From contig JADJEZ010000016.1 in assembly GCA_016708825.1 (NCBI GenBank), positions 4,026 through 68,025 of the forward strand: 64,000 nt of DNA, written 5' to 3'. The position numbers and the translations under genes were made by a program. This DNA comes from Betaproteobacteria bacterium. Its GTDB lineage: Bacteria; Pseudomonadota; Gammaproteobacteria; Burkholderiales; Usitatibacteraceae. The first letter of the stretch is position 1. The number at the start of each line of letters is the position of its first letter. This document shows, one piece after another, positions 18,499 to 26,751 of this stretch. The notes beneath the pieces were generated by a model. The model was not told where the DNA came from. It saw only the letters and a program-made list of their open reading frames with translations, and ran no database searches.

Positions 18499-20754
18499 AT
18501 GGCCATCGAGGATTTCAAGCGCATCGTCGAGAATCTCCGCGCCGCCGTGGCGATCGCGGACGCCAAGGGCGTCGTCGCGTTCGCCAATGCCGCGTTCGTG
18601 CAGCTCGCCGGAGATCCCGACCAGGGCGTGGCCGGCCGCCCCCTGCCGTCGTTCTTCCACCGCGACGACGCGAAGCGCATGACCCAGAACATCGCGCGCA
18701 TCGCCGAGGGCAAGACCGCCTCGGCGCTGCTCGACGCCCGCATGGATGCCGGCGGCGGCTGGGTCCAGGTCGCGCTCCAGCCCGCGCTCGACGCGCGCGA
18801 GAAGCCCGGCGCCGTGGTCGTCGTGCTGCAGGACATCGACGGGCAGCGCGACACCGAGAACGCGCTGAACCTCACCACCGCGCGGCTGATGGCGATGGTC
18901 GAGGCCTCGCGCAACCCGAAGCTCATCGAGAACGCCGCGGGCGAGGTCGAGCTGGTGAACGAGGCGTTCGCGAGCCTCCTCGGCCTCGAGAGCGCGCCCC
19001 AGTCGCTCCTGGGACTGCCGGCCGCCGAGGTCGTGGGGCGATCGAAGTTCGTCGACGCGGCCGCCCTGAAGGGCATCCAGCGCAAGCCCGGCAACCCCGC
19101 GAGCATCCCGGTGCGCCGGCCCGAGGGCATGGAAGTCACGCTGGAGCGCCAGCCGCTGCTCGTCGACGAGTCGCCCGCCGGCGCCCTCTGGACCTCCCGC
19201 TCGGTGTCCGGTGACGGCGAGGCGGAGGCCGATCCCGGCGCCTCCGAGGTGGCGTTGATCGAGAAGATCGGCGCGGAACTTTCCGTGGCGCTGGAGGGGA
19301 TCTCCGCGATCTCCATCCGCGCCCAGCAGATGGAGTTCGACCCGGCGCTCGTGGAGCACTTCCAGCGCATCCGCGGCTCGACCGAGACGGCGCTCGCCGC
19401 GATCGGCGACCTCGTGGATTTCTCGAAGGTCGAGGGCGGAATCGAGCTCAGGCGCACGGCGTTTTCGCTGCGCACCGCCGTGGCCGAGCTCGTCAGGCGC
19501 ATCACCCACCCCGCGCAGGAGCGCGGCTGCCAGCTGCGCGTGAAGGTCGAGCAGGACGTGCCCGATCACCTCGAAGGCGACGTCGAGCGCCTGCAGCTCC
19601 TGCTGCGCAACCTCCTCGAGAGCGCCTTCGCGGCCCAGCAGGGCGCGGATGACACGCTCGCCATCGCGCCGAAATACACGACGCGGTCGGGCATCCAGCT
19701 CTCCTTCGCCGTTTCCGCGGGCCCCGGGGCCGCGGAGAAGCCCGCCCCCCGCCCCTCGGCCGAAGCGGGCATGGGCGTGGCCGTCGCGCGATTCATGGTG
19801 GCCGCGATGGGCGGCAAGCTCGCGATCGGCACGCGGCCGGCCGATTCCCTCTACGCGTTCACGATCGAGTTCCCGATTCGCCCCGCACCGCCGCCACCTC
19901 CCCGCGCCACGTACGTGACGCTGGTGAGCATGCCGGTGCTGGTGGCGAGCGAGGATGCGGAGCAGCGCCACGAGCTGTCGACCCTGCTGCGCGGATGGCG
20001 CATGGCGCCGCTCGAGGCGGACAACGCCGCCATGGCGCTCGCACTCCTCGAGCGCCTGCACGAGGAAGGCAGCCCCGTGCCGCTGGTGCTGGTGTCGAAC
20101 CGGATGGCGGGGCAGGACGGCTTCCTCCTCGCCTTCCGCGTGAAGAACCACCCCGAACTCTCCTCCACGCTGGTCATGATGCTCGCCACGGAGGGCAGGC
20201 CCGGCGACGCCATCGCCTGCCGCGAGAACGGCATCGCCGCGTACCTGCGCTATCCCCTCGCCGACAAGCAGCTGAACGACGCGCTCGTCGCGGTCACCGG
20301 CGCCTCGCTGGACGCGGACGAGACCCCCACCCTGGTCACGCGCCACTCGCTGCGCGAGCAGCGCAAGGGTGCCACGATCCTGCTCGTGGACTCCCATCGC
20401 GACAGCCACATGCTCGCCGCCCACATCCTGCGCAAGCGCGATTGCAGCCTCGTGGTGGCGTCCGACCTCGCGGAGGCTTTCGCCTCCCTCGACCAGGATC
20501 TCTACGACCTCGTGTTCGCCGACACCGGGATGGAATGGCTCGACCGGCCGGACGCGGCGAAGCTCTTGCGCGCCCGCATCCCGCGCGACCCCCAGGCGAC
20601 CGGCATCTACGCGACCAGCCTGGACCACTCGCCCGCGTTCACGAAGGAGAAACTCGCCGAGGGCTTCGACGGCACGCTCGCCAAGCCCTTTCGCCGCGAC
20701 AATCTCTTCGCGATCCTCGCCGCGATCGGCAGGCTTCCCGACCCCCAGGACTAG
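18499..20754 (+). CDS. Degenerate hybrid histidine kinase (PAS-PAS-HK-like-REC-REC)
   Basis: This 751-residue protein has two PAS-like domains (about 5-115 and 125-235), a dimerisation region (250-325), an ATPase-like region (325-460) and two receiver domains (478-600 and 625-745). In the dimerisation helix the position of the phosphoacceptor histidine is alanine (A259, in IGAELSVAL). The N-box is reduced to RNLLESAF and no clear ATP-lid glycines remain. The first receiver has serine (S533) at the phosphorylated position and tyrosine before the conserved proline. The second keeps D675, the acidic VDSHRD start and the AKPF lysine. It is probably a scaffold or phospho-sink rather than a kinase. 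It starts 20 bases after pgi. Confidence 0.8.
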   Translation: MAIEDFKRIVENLRAAVAIADAKGVVAFANAAFVQLAGDPDQGVAGRPLPSFFHRDDAKRMTQNIARIAEGKTASALLDARMDAGGGWVQVALQPALDAREKPGAVVVVLQDIDGQRDTENALNLTTARLMAMVEASRNPKLIENAAGEVELVNEAFASLLGLESAPQSLLGLPAAEVVGRSKFVDAAALKGIQRKPGNPASIPVRRPEGMEVTLERQPLLVDESPAGALWTSRSVSGDGEAEADPGASEVALIEKIGAELSVALEGISAISIRAQQMEFDPALVEHFQRIRGSTETALAAIGDLVDFSKVEGGIELRRTAFSLRTAVAELVRRITHPAQERGCQLRVKVEQDVPDHLEGDVERLQLLLRNLLESAFAAQQGADDTLAIAPKYTTRSGIQLSFAVSAGPGAAEKPAPRPSAEAGMGVAVARFMVAAMGGKLAIGTRPADSLYAFTIEFPIRPAPPPPPRATYVTLVSMPVLVASEDAEQRHELSTLLRGWRMAPLEADNAAMALALLERLHEEGSPVPLVLVSNRMAGQDGFLLAFRVKNHPELSSTLVMMLATEGRPGDAIACRENGIAAYLRYPLADKQLNDALVAVTGASLDADETPTLVTRHSLREQRKGATILLVDSHRDSHMLAAHILRKRDCSLVVASDLAEAFASLDQDLYDLVFADTGMEWLDRPDAAKLLRARIPRDPQATGIYATSLDHSPAFTKEKLAEGFDGTLAKPFRRDNLFAILAAIGRLPDPQD

Positions 20755-20769
20755 CGCCGCACGTCGCCG

Positions 20770-21573
20770 CTACTTGCGCGGGCGCGCCGCGAGGATCGCA
20801 TCCGCGAGTTCGGCGAAACCCGCCGAGCCCGCGGACGGCGTCACGTACCGGGGCAGGCTCGCCATGAGGTCGGCCATCTCGCGCACGTTGGCCACGCCCA
20901 CCGCGTTGGGAAAGAACGCGAACATCGGCTGGTCGTTGGGAGAGTCGCCGGCGAAGACGAAACGATCGCGTTCGCGGTCGATGTCGACGCCGAAATCCTC
21001 CGCGAGCATGAGGCGCGTGGTGGAGAGCTTGTCGTAGCCCCCGAACCAGCCGTTCACGTGGATGGAGCTCACCTTGGCCGTGAGGCCTTCGGACTCCATC
21101 ACCGCGACGATCCTCGCCACGGCGGCGCGATCGAGTGGCGGCACGTCCTCGCGGAAATCGATCGCGAGATCGGCCTCGCGGTAGGCCTGGTCGGAGGAGA
21201 CGGCACAGCCGGGCACCTCCGCGAGGATGCGCGCGGCGATCGCCTCCATCCGCCCGGCGCGCCGCGCCCGCTCGGCATCCCCCACCACGTAACGCTTCAC
21301 GAGCCTGCCCTGCCCCGCGTCGTGGCGAAACCAGAAGGCGCCGTTCTCGCCCACCACCGCGTCCACGGGCCACATGCGCGCGATGTGGTCGCACCAGCCG
21401 GCGGGTCGCCCGGTGACGGGAATCACCAGGAGCCCCGCCGCGCGCAGGTTCTCCAGCGCGGCGTAGGCCGCGGCGTGCAATCGCCCGTGGGTGGTCAGCG
21501 TGTCGTCGATGTCGGCGAGCACGCCGCGCAGGGCGCGGCGCGCCTCCGGCGGAAACTCCGCGAGGGGCCTCAT
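20770..21573 (-). CDS. HAD-superfamily (type IIB) sugar-phosphatase-like protein
   Basis: This 267-residue protein has the HAD motif I in LADIDDTLT (nucleophile and acid/base aspartates), motif II around VTGRPAGW, and motif IV in FAGDSPNDQPMF. The cap lies between motifs II and III, as in the IIB class that includes mannosyl-3-phosphoglycerate, sucrose-6-phosphate and trehalose-phosphate phosphatases. The substrate cannot be named. It is convergent with the hybrid kinase gene and lies downstream of glpD in the same direction with a 98-base G/C-rich gap. Confidence 0.85.
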   Translation of the reverse strand: MRPLAEFPPEARRALRGVLADIDDTLTTHGRLHAAAYAALENLRAAGLLVIPVTGRPAGWCDHIARMWPVDAVVGENGAFWFRHDAGQGRLVKRYVVGDAERARRAGRMEAIAARILAEVPGCAVSSDQAYREADLAIDFREDVPPLDRAAVARIVAVMESEGLTAKVSSIHVNGWFGGYDKLSTTRLMLAEDFGVDIDRERDRFVFAGDSPNDQPMFAFFPNAVGVANVREMADLMASLPRYVTPSAGSAGFAELADAILAARPRK

Positions 21574-21671
21574 GGGCGAAGGGGGGGAAGCCTGTCCGCC
21601 CACGTCAGGGCCCGATGCCCGCGCGGCCCCGGCCCGGCGCCGGCCTGCCGGCAACGGGCAGGCCCCGCACG

Positions 21672-23183
21672 CTAGGACTTCCGGCCGGCGAGGTAGGCCT
21701 CGACCGCGCCACGCTGCGCGGCGTCCATGTGCAGCCCGCACTTCGTGCGCCGCCACAGGATGTCTTCGGCGGTCTCGGCCCACTCGTCGGAGACGAGGAA
21801 GTCGATCTCGCGCTCCGTGAGGCCGGCGCCGAAATTCCTGCCGAGCGCATCCGGCGCGTGGACATCGCCCAGGACGGTGGTCGTGCGGTTGCCGTGGCGG
21901 CGGACGACGCCGTCGAGGAGGTCCCGCGGGAAGCCCTTGTAGCGGTCGAACATCTCGTCGCGGAACGCGTTGTAGTTCGCCACGTCGCCTCCCGGAAGGT
22001 GCGCGTCGCGGGTCCACGCGGGCCCCATCGGCGGCAGGTACGGGGCGAGTTTCTCCAGGGCCGTCTCCGCGAGGCAGCGGTAGGTGGTGATCTTGCCGCC
22101 GAAGAGCGAGAGGACGGGTGCCTTGCCCTCCTCGTCGTCCAGCTCCAGCACGTAGTCGCGCGTGATGGAGGACGGGTCCGACTTGCCGTCGTCGTAGAGC
22201 GGGCGCACGCCGGCGAAGGTCCAGACCACGTCGGCCTTCGCGAGCGGCTTCGCGAGGAAGCGGTTGGCGGCCTCGATCAGGTAGTCCGTCTCCTGCGCCG
22301 TGATGTCGACCGCCTCCTCCGGCGTGTCCACCGGCACGTCGGTGGTCCCGATGAGGCTGTACTTGCCCTCGAACGGGATCACGAAGACCACGCGCTTGTC
22401 GGGGTTCTGCAGGAGGCACGCGTGCCCCAGCGAGTGCACCTTCGGGACCACGATGTGGCTGCCCTTCACCAGGCGCACCTTGGCGCCCGTGGGCTTGTGC
22501 GGCACGCCCCCGAGCACGCCCGTGACCCACGGCCCCGCCGCGTTCACCAGCGCGGCCGCGGCAACAGTGCGCGTGGCGCCGTTGCGCATGTCCCGGAGGT
22601 CGGCCTGCCAGGTGCCGCCTTCGCGCCTCGCGCCCATGAACTTCGTGCGCGTGAGGGATCCGGCGCCCTTGTCGCGCGCCGACATCGCCGTGAGCACCGT
22701 GAGCCGCGCGTCGTCGACGCGGCAGTCGGAATAGACGATGCCGGAACGGATCTCGGGCTTGAGTCCCGCGCTGAACTCCACGTGCGGGAACTTCACCGCC
22801 TGGGAGCCGGGGAGCGAGACGCGCTTGCCCAGGTGGTCGTACATCCACAGGCCGATCCGGATCATCCACACCGGGCGCATGCTGCGGTCGTGGGGCAGCA
22901 CGAAGCGCATGGGGCGCACGATGTGAGGCGCGGCGTTGAGGAGCACCTCCCGCTCCGCGAGGGCCTCGCGCACCAGGCGGAACTCGTAGTGCTCCAGGTA
23001 GCGCAGCCCGCCGTGGATCAGCTTCGAGCTCCAGCCGCTGGTGGCCGAGGCGAGGTCCGCCATCTCCACCAGGAGGACCTTGAGGCCGCGCCCCGCGGCA
23101 TCGCGCGCGATGCCCGCACCGTTGACTCCGCCGCCGATGACCAGGAGGTCGTACCGCCCCGCGCTTGCCGACTGGGCCGACAT
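21672..23183 (-). CDS. glpD: Glycerol-3-phosphate dehydrogenase (respiratory)
   Basis: GlpD is the membrane-associated FAD enzyme that oxidises sn-glycerol-3-phosphate to dihydroxyacetone phosphate and reduces ubiquinone. The 503-residue protein starts with a flavin motif VIGGGVNGAGIARDAAGRG and has the family segments ATSGWSSKLIHGGLRYLE and LFGGKITTYR. The ATG at 23183 is preceded by an AAGAAAGG-type ribosome-binding site. No glpF, glpK or glpR is adjacent, so it may serve lipid turnover or redox shuttling. Its product feeds the triose-phosphate pool used by TpiA. Confidence 0.95.
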   Translation of the reverse strand: MSAQSASAGRYDLLVIGGGVNGAGIARDAAGRGLKVLLVEMADLASATSGWSSKLIHGGLRYLEHYEFRLVREALAEREVLLNAAPHIVRPMRFVLPHDRSMRPVWMIRIGLWMYDHLGKRVSLPGSQAVKFPHVEFSAGLKPEIRSGIVYSDCRVDDARLTVLTAMSARDKGAGSLTRTKFMGARREGGTWQADLRDMRNGATRTVAAAALVNAAGPWVTGVLGGVPHKPTGAKVRLVKGSHIVVPKVHSLGHACLLQNPDKRVVFVIPFEGKYSLIGTTDVPVDTPEEAVDITAQETDYLIEAANRFLAKPLAKADVVWTFAGVRPLYDDGKSDPSSITRDYVLELDDEEGKAPVLSLFGGKITTYRCLAETALEKLAPYLPPMGPAWTRDAHLPGGDVANYNAFRDEMFDRYKGFPRDLLDGVVRRHGNRTTTVLGDVHAPDALGRNFGAGLTEREIDFLVSDEWAETAEDILWRRTKCGLHMDAAQRGAVEAYLAGRKS

Positions 23184-23224
23184 TTTTGTTCTGCCTTTCT
23201 TCCGGAACTCGACCCGGATACCCT

Positions 23225-23794
23225 CTACTTTACCTCCGACCGGCCGAAACGGGACCACCACAGAAGTCCAATGATCGTCTTCGTGTCCGTGATGAGGCCC
23301 TCGCGGACCCAGCCGAGCGCGTCCTCGATGCGCGCCGGGAACACCTCGAGATGCTCGCCCGGATCGAGCCGGGCGCCCACGTGGGTGAGGTTTCGCGCCC
23401 CGTAGATCTCGATCACCTCGTTCGAGTAGCCGATGGACGGATGCAGGGTCGTCACGAGCCACCAGTCGGAGGCCTCGTAGCCGCACTCCTCCACCAGCTC
23501 GCGCTTCGCGGTGGCCAGCGGCTGCTCGCCCTTCTCCATCTTCCCCGCGGGCAACTCGATGAAGTGCCGGTGCATCGGGTAGCGGTACTGGCGCTCGAGG
23601 AGGACCGTCTCCTCGTCCACGAAGGCCATCATCATCACCGCGCCGGGATGCTCGACGTACTCCCGCCACGCGGCCGCACCGCCGGGCAGCCGCACCTCGT
23701 CGCGGCGCAGCTTGAGGAACCCGCCGTCGTAGGCGAGCCGGGTGGACAGGGTCGATTCGGTGAAATCGTCGGTGGGATCGGGGGGGCGTTTCAC
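23225..23794 (-). CDS. ADP-ribose-pyrophosphatase-like NUDIX hydrolase
   Basis: This 189-residue protein has an intact NUDIX box (GKMEKGEQPLATAKRELVEECGY, about residues 83-105) and the upstream beta-strand RQYRYPMHRHFIELPAG typical of ADP-ribose pyrophosphatases of the NudF type. It would cleave ADP-ribose to AMP and ribose-5-phosphate. It lies only 15 bases downstream of nuoN and 41 bases upstream of glpD on the same strand, so it may be read from the end of the nuo operon. The NAD(H)-related neighbourhood is suggestive, but co-regulation is inference. Confidence 0.87.
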   Translation of the reverse strand: MKRPPDPTDDFTESTLSTRLAYDGGFLKLRRDEVRLPGGAAAWREYVEHPGAVMMMAFVDEETVLLERQYRYPMHRHFIELPAGKMEKGEQPLATAKRELVEECGYEASDWWLVTTLHPSIGYSNEVIEIYGARNLTHVGARLDPGEHLEVFPARIEDALGWVREGLITDTKTIIGLLWWSRFGRSEVK

Positions 23795-23809
23795 GGATCG
23801 CGGCCCGGC

Positions 23810-25261
23810 CTAGAGGCTCGCCGTGATGGCGCGCGCACAGGTCCAGGAGGGGCGCCGGGCACGACGCCCAGGGCCAGGACCGCGACCGCGTTCACCGACA
23901 GGAGCACGCGCATGTCCAGTCTCGGCGCGATGCTGATCTCGCCGGCTGGCTCGTCCATGTACATGAGCTTCACCAGGCGCAGGTAGTAGAACGCCCCCAC
24001 CACGCTCATCACCACGGCGAAGACCACCAGCGCCCCGAAACCGGCCTCGAAAGCGGCCTGGAGCACCGCGAGCTTGGCGAGGAAACCGACCGCAGGCGGG
24101 ATGCCCGCGAGCGAGAAGACGACGACCAGCATCACGAAGGCGAACCACTTCGAGCGCCGGTTGAGCCCCCGGAAGTCCTCCAGCTCCTCGGCCTCGAACC
24201 CGGCGCGCGACAGGAGCAGGATCATGCCGAACGCCCCCAGCGTCATCAGCACGTAGGTGAGCACGTAGAACATGGCCGAGCTGTAGCCGTTGTCGGTCCC
24301 GGCGAGGATGCCGAGCAGCAGGAAGCCCATGTGCGAGATGGTCGAGTAGGCGAGCATGCGCTTGAGATTCGTCTGCGCGATCGCGACCACGTTGCCCAGG
24401 CCGATGGAGGCCGCGGCCAGTATCGCGAGCATGAGCTGCCAGTCCTGACCCAGCCCCCAGCCCCTGGGCGAGCAGGCGCATCACGAAGGCGAACGCCGCG
24501 ATCTTGGGGGCGGCGCCGATGAAGAGCGTCGTGGGCGTGGCCGCCCCGTGGTACACGTCGGGGATCCACATGTGGAAGGGCACCGCGCCCAGCTTGAAGG
24601 CCACGCCCGCCACCACGAAGACGAGCCCGAAGGCCGCGAGGAGCTGGCTCGCCCCGGCGCCGCCCAGCGAAGCCGCGACGCGGGCGATGTCGAGGGACCC
24701 CGTGGCCCCGTAGAGCATCGACATGCCGTAGAGGAGCATTCCCGAGGCGAGCGCGCCCAGCACGAAGTACTTCATCGCCGCTTCCGTCGCGCGCACGGAA
24801 TCGCGCTGCAGCGCGACCATCGCGTAGAGCGAGAGCGCGAGGAGCTCGAGCCCCAGGTAGAGGGTGAGGAAGTGGTGCGCCGAGATCATCACCATCATCC
24901 CGAGCGTGGCGAAGAGCGCGAGCGACAGGAACTCCCCGCGCAGCATCTCGCGCGCCTGGAGGTAGGTCCGGCCGTAGACCAGCGTCACCGCCACGGCCAG
25001 CAGCGCGGCCACCTTGAGCACCTGGGACATCGGGTCCGCGACGAACATGCCCTGGAAGGTGACGGAGGATGCGTTGCCCGCGATCGAGCCCGCGAGCGTC
25101 GCGCAGGCGAGGAGCGAGGCGATCGCGAGCCAGAAGGTGACGTGGCGGTCGCGCTCCGGGATGAAGAGGTCGATCACCAGCAGCGCGCACACGAGGCCCA
25201 GCAGCGCGATCTCCGGGATCGCCGGGGCGAGCGTGGCGAGCGAGAAGGTCGCGGTGTTCAC
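23810..25261 (-). CDS. nuoN: NADH-quinone oxidoreductase subunit N, frameshifted in this sequence
   Basis: NuoN is one of the three antiporter-like proton-pumping membrane subunits of complex I. Homology is continuous but falls in three frames. The N-terminal 270 residues read from a GTG at 25261 to about 24460. The middle (QDWQLMLAILAAASIG onwards) reads in a second frame to about 23865, and the tail (CARAITASL) reads in a third. The first break lies in a run of Cs (24451-24465) and the second near 23855-23865. Both look like sequencing indels, since the other subunits of the operon are mostly intact. The start overlaps the nuoM stop as GTGA. Confidence 0.88.
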   Translation of the reverse strand: MNTATFSLATLAPAIPEIALLGLVCALLVIDLFIPERDRHVTFWLAIASLLACATLAGSIAGNASSVTFQGMFVADPMSQVLKVAALLAVAVTLVYGRTYLQAREMLRGEFLSLALFATLGMMVMISAHHFLTLYLGLELLALSLYAMVALQRDSVRATEAAMKYFVLGALASGMLLYGMSMLYGATGSLDIARVAASLGGAGASQLLAAFGLVFVVAGVAFKLGAVPFHMWIPDVYHGAATPTTLFIGAAPKIAAFAFVMRLLAQGLGAGSGLAAHARDTGRGLHRPGQRGRDRADESQAHARLLDHLAHGLPAARHPRRDRQRLQLGHVLRAHLRADDAGGVRHDPAPVARRVRGRGAGGLPGAQPALEVVRLRDAGRRLLARGHPACGRFPRQARGAPGRFRGRFRGAGGLRRGDERGGGVLLPAPGEAHVHGRASRRDQHRAETGHARAPVGERGRGPGPGRRARRPSWTCARAITASL

Positions 25262-26745
25262 AGCTTGGTCACCGTCACGTGCCGCAGCAGCTCGAGTACC
25301 GTGGGGTTCATCACGTCGGCCAGGGGCTTGGGCCACACCCCCAGCGCCAGGACGCAGGCGGCGAGCAGGGCGAGGAAGACGAACTCCCTCGCGCCCACGT
25401 CGCGAAGCGCGGCCACCCCGGCGCCCGCCACCTCGCCGTAGACCACGCGCTTGACCATCCACAGGGTGTAGGCCGCGCCGAAGACGAGCGTGGTGGCGGC
25501 CAGGAACGCGTACCAGAAGTTCACCTTCACCGCGCCCATGATCACGAGGAACTCGCCCACGAAGCCGCTCGTGGCCGGCAGCCCCGAGTTGGCCATGGCG
25601 AAGAGGACGAAGAAGGCCGCGAAGACCGGCATCGTGTTCGCCACCCCGCCGTAGTCCGATATCCGGCGCGAGTGCACGCGGTCGTACAGCACGCCCACGC
25701 ACAGGAACATGGCCGCGGAGATGAAGCCGTGGGAGACCATCTGGACCAGCCCGCCCAGCATCCCGTTGGCGTTGAAGAGGAAGAAGCCGAGCGTGACGAA
25801 GCCCATGTGCGAGATCGACGAGTAGGCGATCAGCTTCTTCATGTCCGACTGCACGAGTGCGACCAGGCCGATGTAGACCACGGCGATGAGCGAGAGCGTC
25901 ACCATGAAGCCCGCGAGCGCGTGCGAGGCGTCCGGGGCGATGGGGAGGTTGAAGCGCAGGAGCCCGTAGGCGCCGATCTTGAGCGTGATCGCCGCCAGTA
26001 TCACGGAGCCGCCCGTGGGCGCCTCCACGTGGGCGTCCGGCAGCCACGTGTGCACCGGCCACATCGGCACCTTCACCGCGAAGCTCATGAGCATCGCGAG
26101 GAACACCAGCACCTGGGCCGTCATGGAAAGCGGCAGCTTGTGGAAGTCGAGGATCTCGAAGCTGCCGTTGGCCTGCAGGTAGAGGTAGATGAAGGCCGCG
26201 AGCATCAGGAGCGAGCCGAGCAGCGTGTAGAGGAAGAACTTCACCGCCGCGTACACGCGGTTGGGCCCGCCCCACACGCCGATGATGAGGAACATCGGGA
26301 TCAGCATCGCCTCGAAGAAGACGTAGAAGAGGATGGCGTCCAGCGCGGCGAAGGCGCCGTTGATGAGCCCCGACATCACGAGGAAGGCCGCGAGGTACTG
26401 CCCCACCTTGTCGGTGATGACCTCCCAGTGCGCGATCACCACCAGCACCGTCATGAAGCTGTTCAGGAGGATGAGCGGCATGGAGATGCCGTCCACCCCG
26501 AGGTGGTCGTTCACGTTGAGTAACGGCATGCACGGCGCGACTTCCTGGAACTGCATGGCCCCGCCCGCGGCCGTGCTGAAGCCCGTCCACAGGGGAATGC
26601 AGGCGAGGAAGCCGAGCACGGCCCCCGCGAGCGCCGTCCAGCGCGCCGTGGCCGGCCTGCGGTCCGAACCGAGGGCGAGCACCGCCACGCCGAAGGCGAT
26701 CGGGAGCCACGTGACGACGGAGAGGAGTGGGAAACCCTGCGGCAT
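25258..26745 (-). CDS. nuoM: NADH-quinone oxidoreductase subunit M
   Basis: NuoM is an antiporter-like proton-translocating subunit in the membrane arm of complex I. The 495-residue protein has 14 expected helices. The key helix-5 glutamate lies in YVFFEAMLIPMFLIIG, and the helix-7 lysine region includes AFAVKVPMWPVHTWLPDAHVEAP-type sequence. It sits six bases downstream of nuoL and overlaps nuoN by four bases. No frame break is seen. Confidence 0.96.
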   Translation of the reverse strand: MPQGFPLLSVVTWLPIAFGVAVLALGSDRRPATARWTALAGAVLGFLACIPLWTGFSTAAGGAMQFQEVAPCMPLLNVNDHLGVDGISMPLILLNSFMTVLVVIAHWEVITDKVGQYLAAFLVMSGLINGAFAALDAILFYVFFEAMLIPMFLIIGVWGGPNRVYAAVKFFLYTLLGSLLMLAAFIYLYLQANGSFEILDFHKLPLSMTAQVLVFLAMLMSFAVKVPMWPVHTWLPDAHVEAPTGGSVILAAITLKIGAYGLLRFNLPIAPDASHALAGFMVTLSLIAVVYIGLVALVQSDMKKLIAYSSISHMGFVTLGFFLFNANGMLGGLVQMVSHGFISAAMFLCVGVLYDRVHSRRISDYGGVANTMPVFAAFFVLFAMANSGLPATSGFVGEFLVIMGAVKVNFWYAFLAATTLVFGAAYTLWMVKRVVYGEVAGAGVAALRDVGAREFVFLALLAACVLALGVWPKPLADVMNPTVLELLRHVTVTKL

Positions 26746-26751
26746 CTTCTT

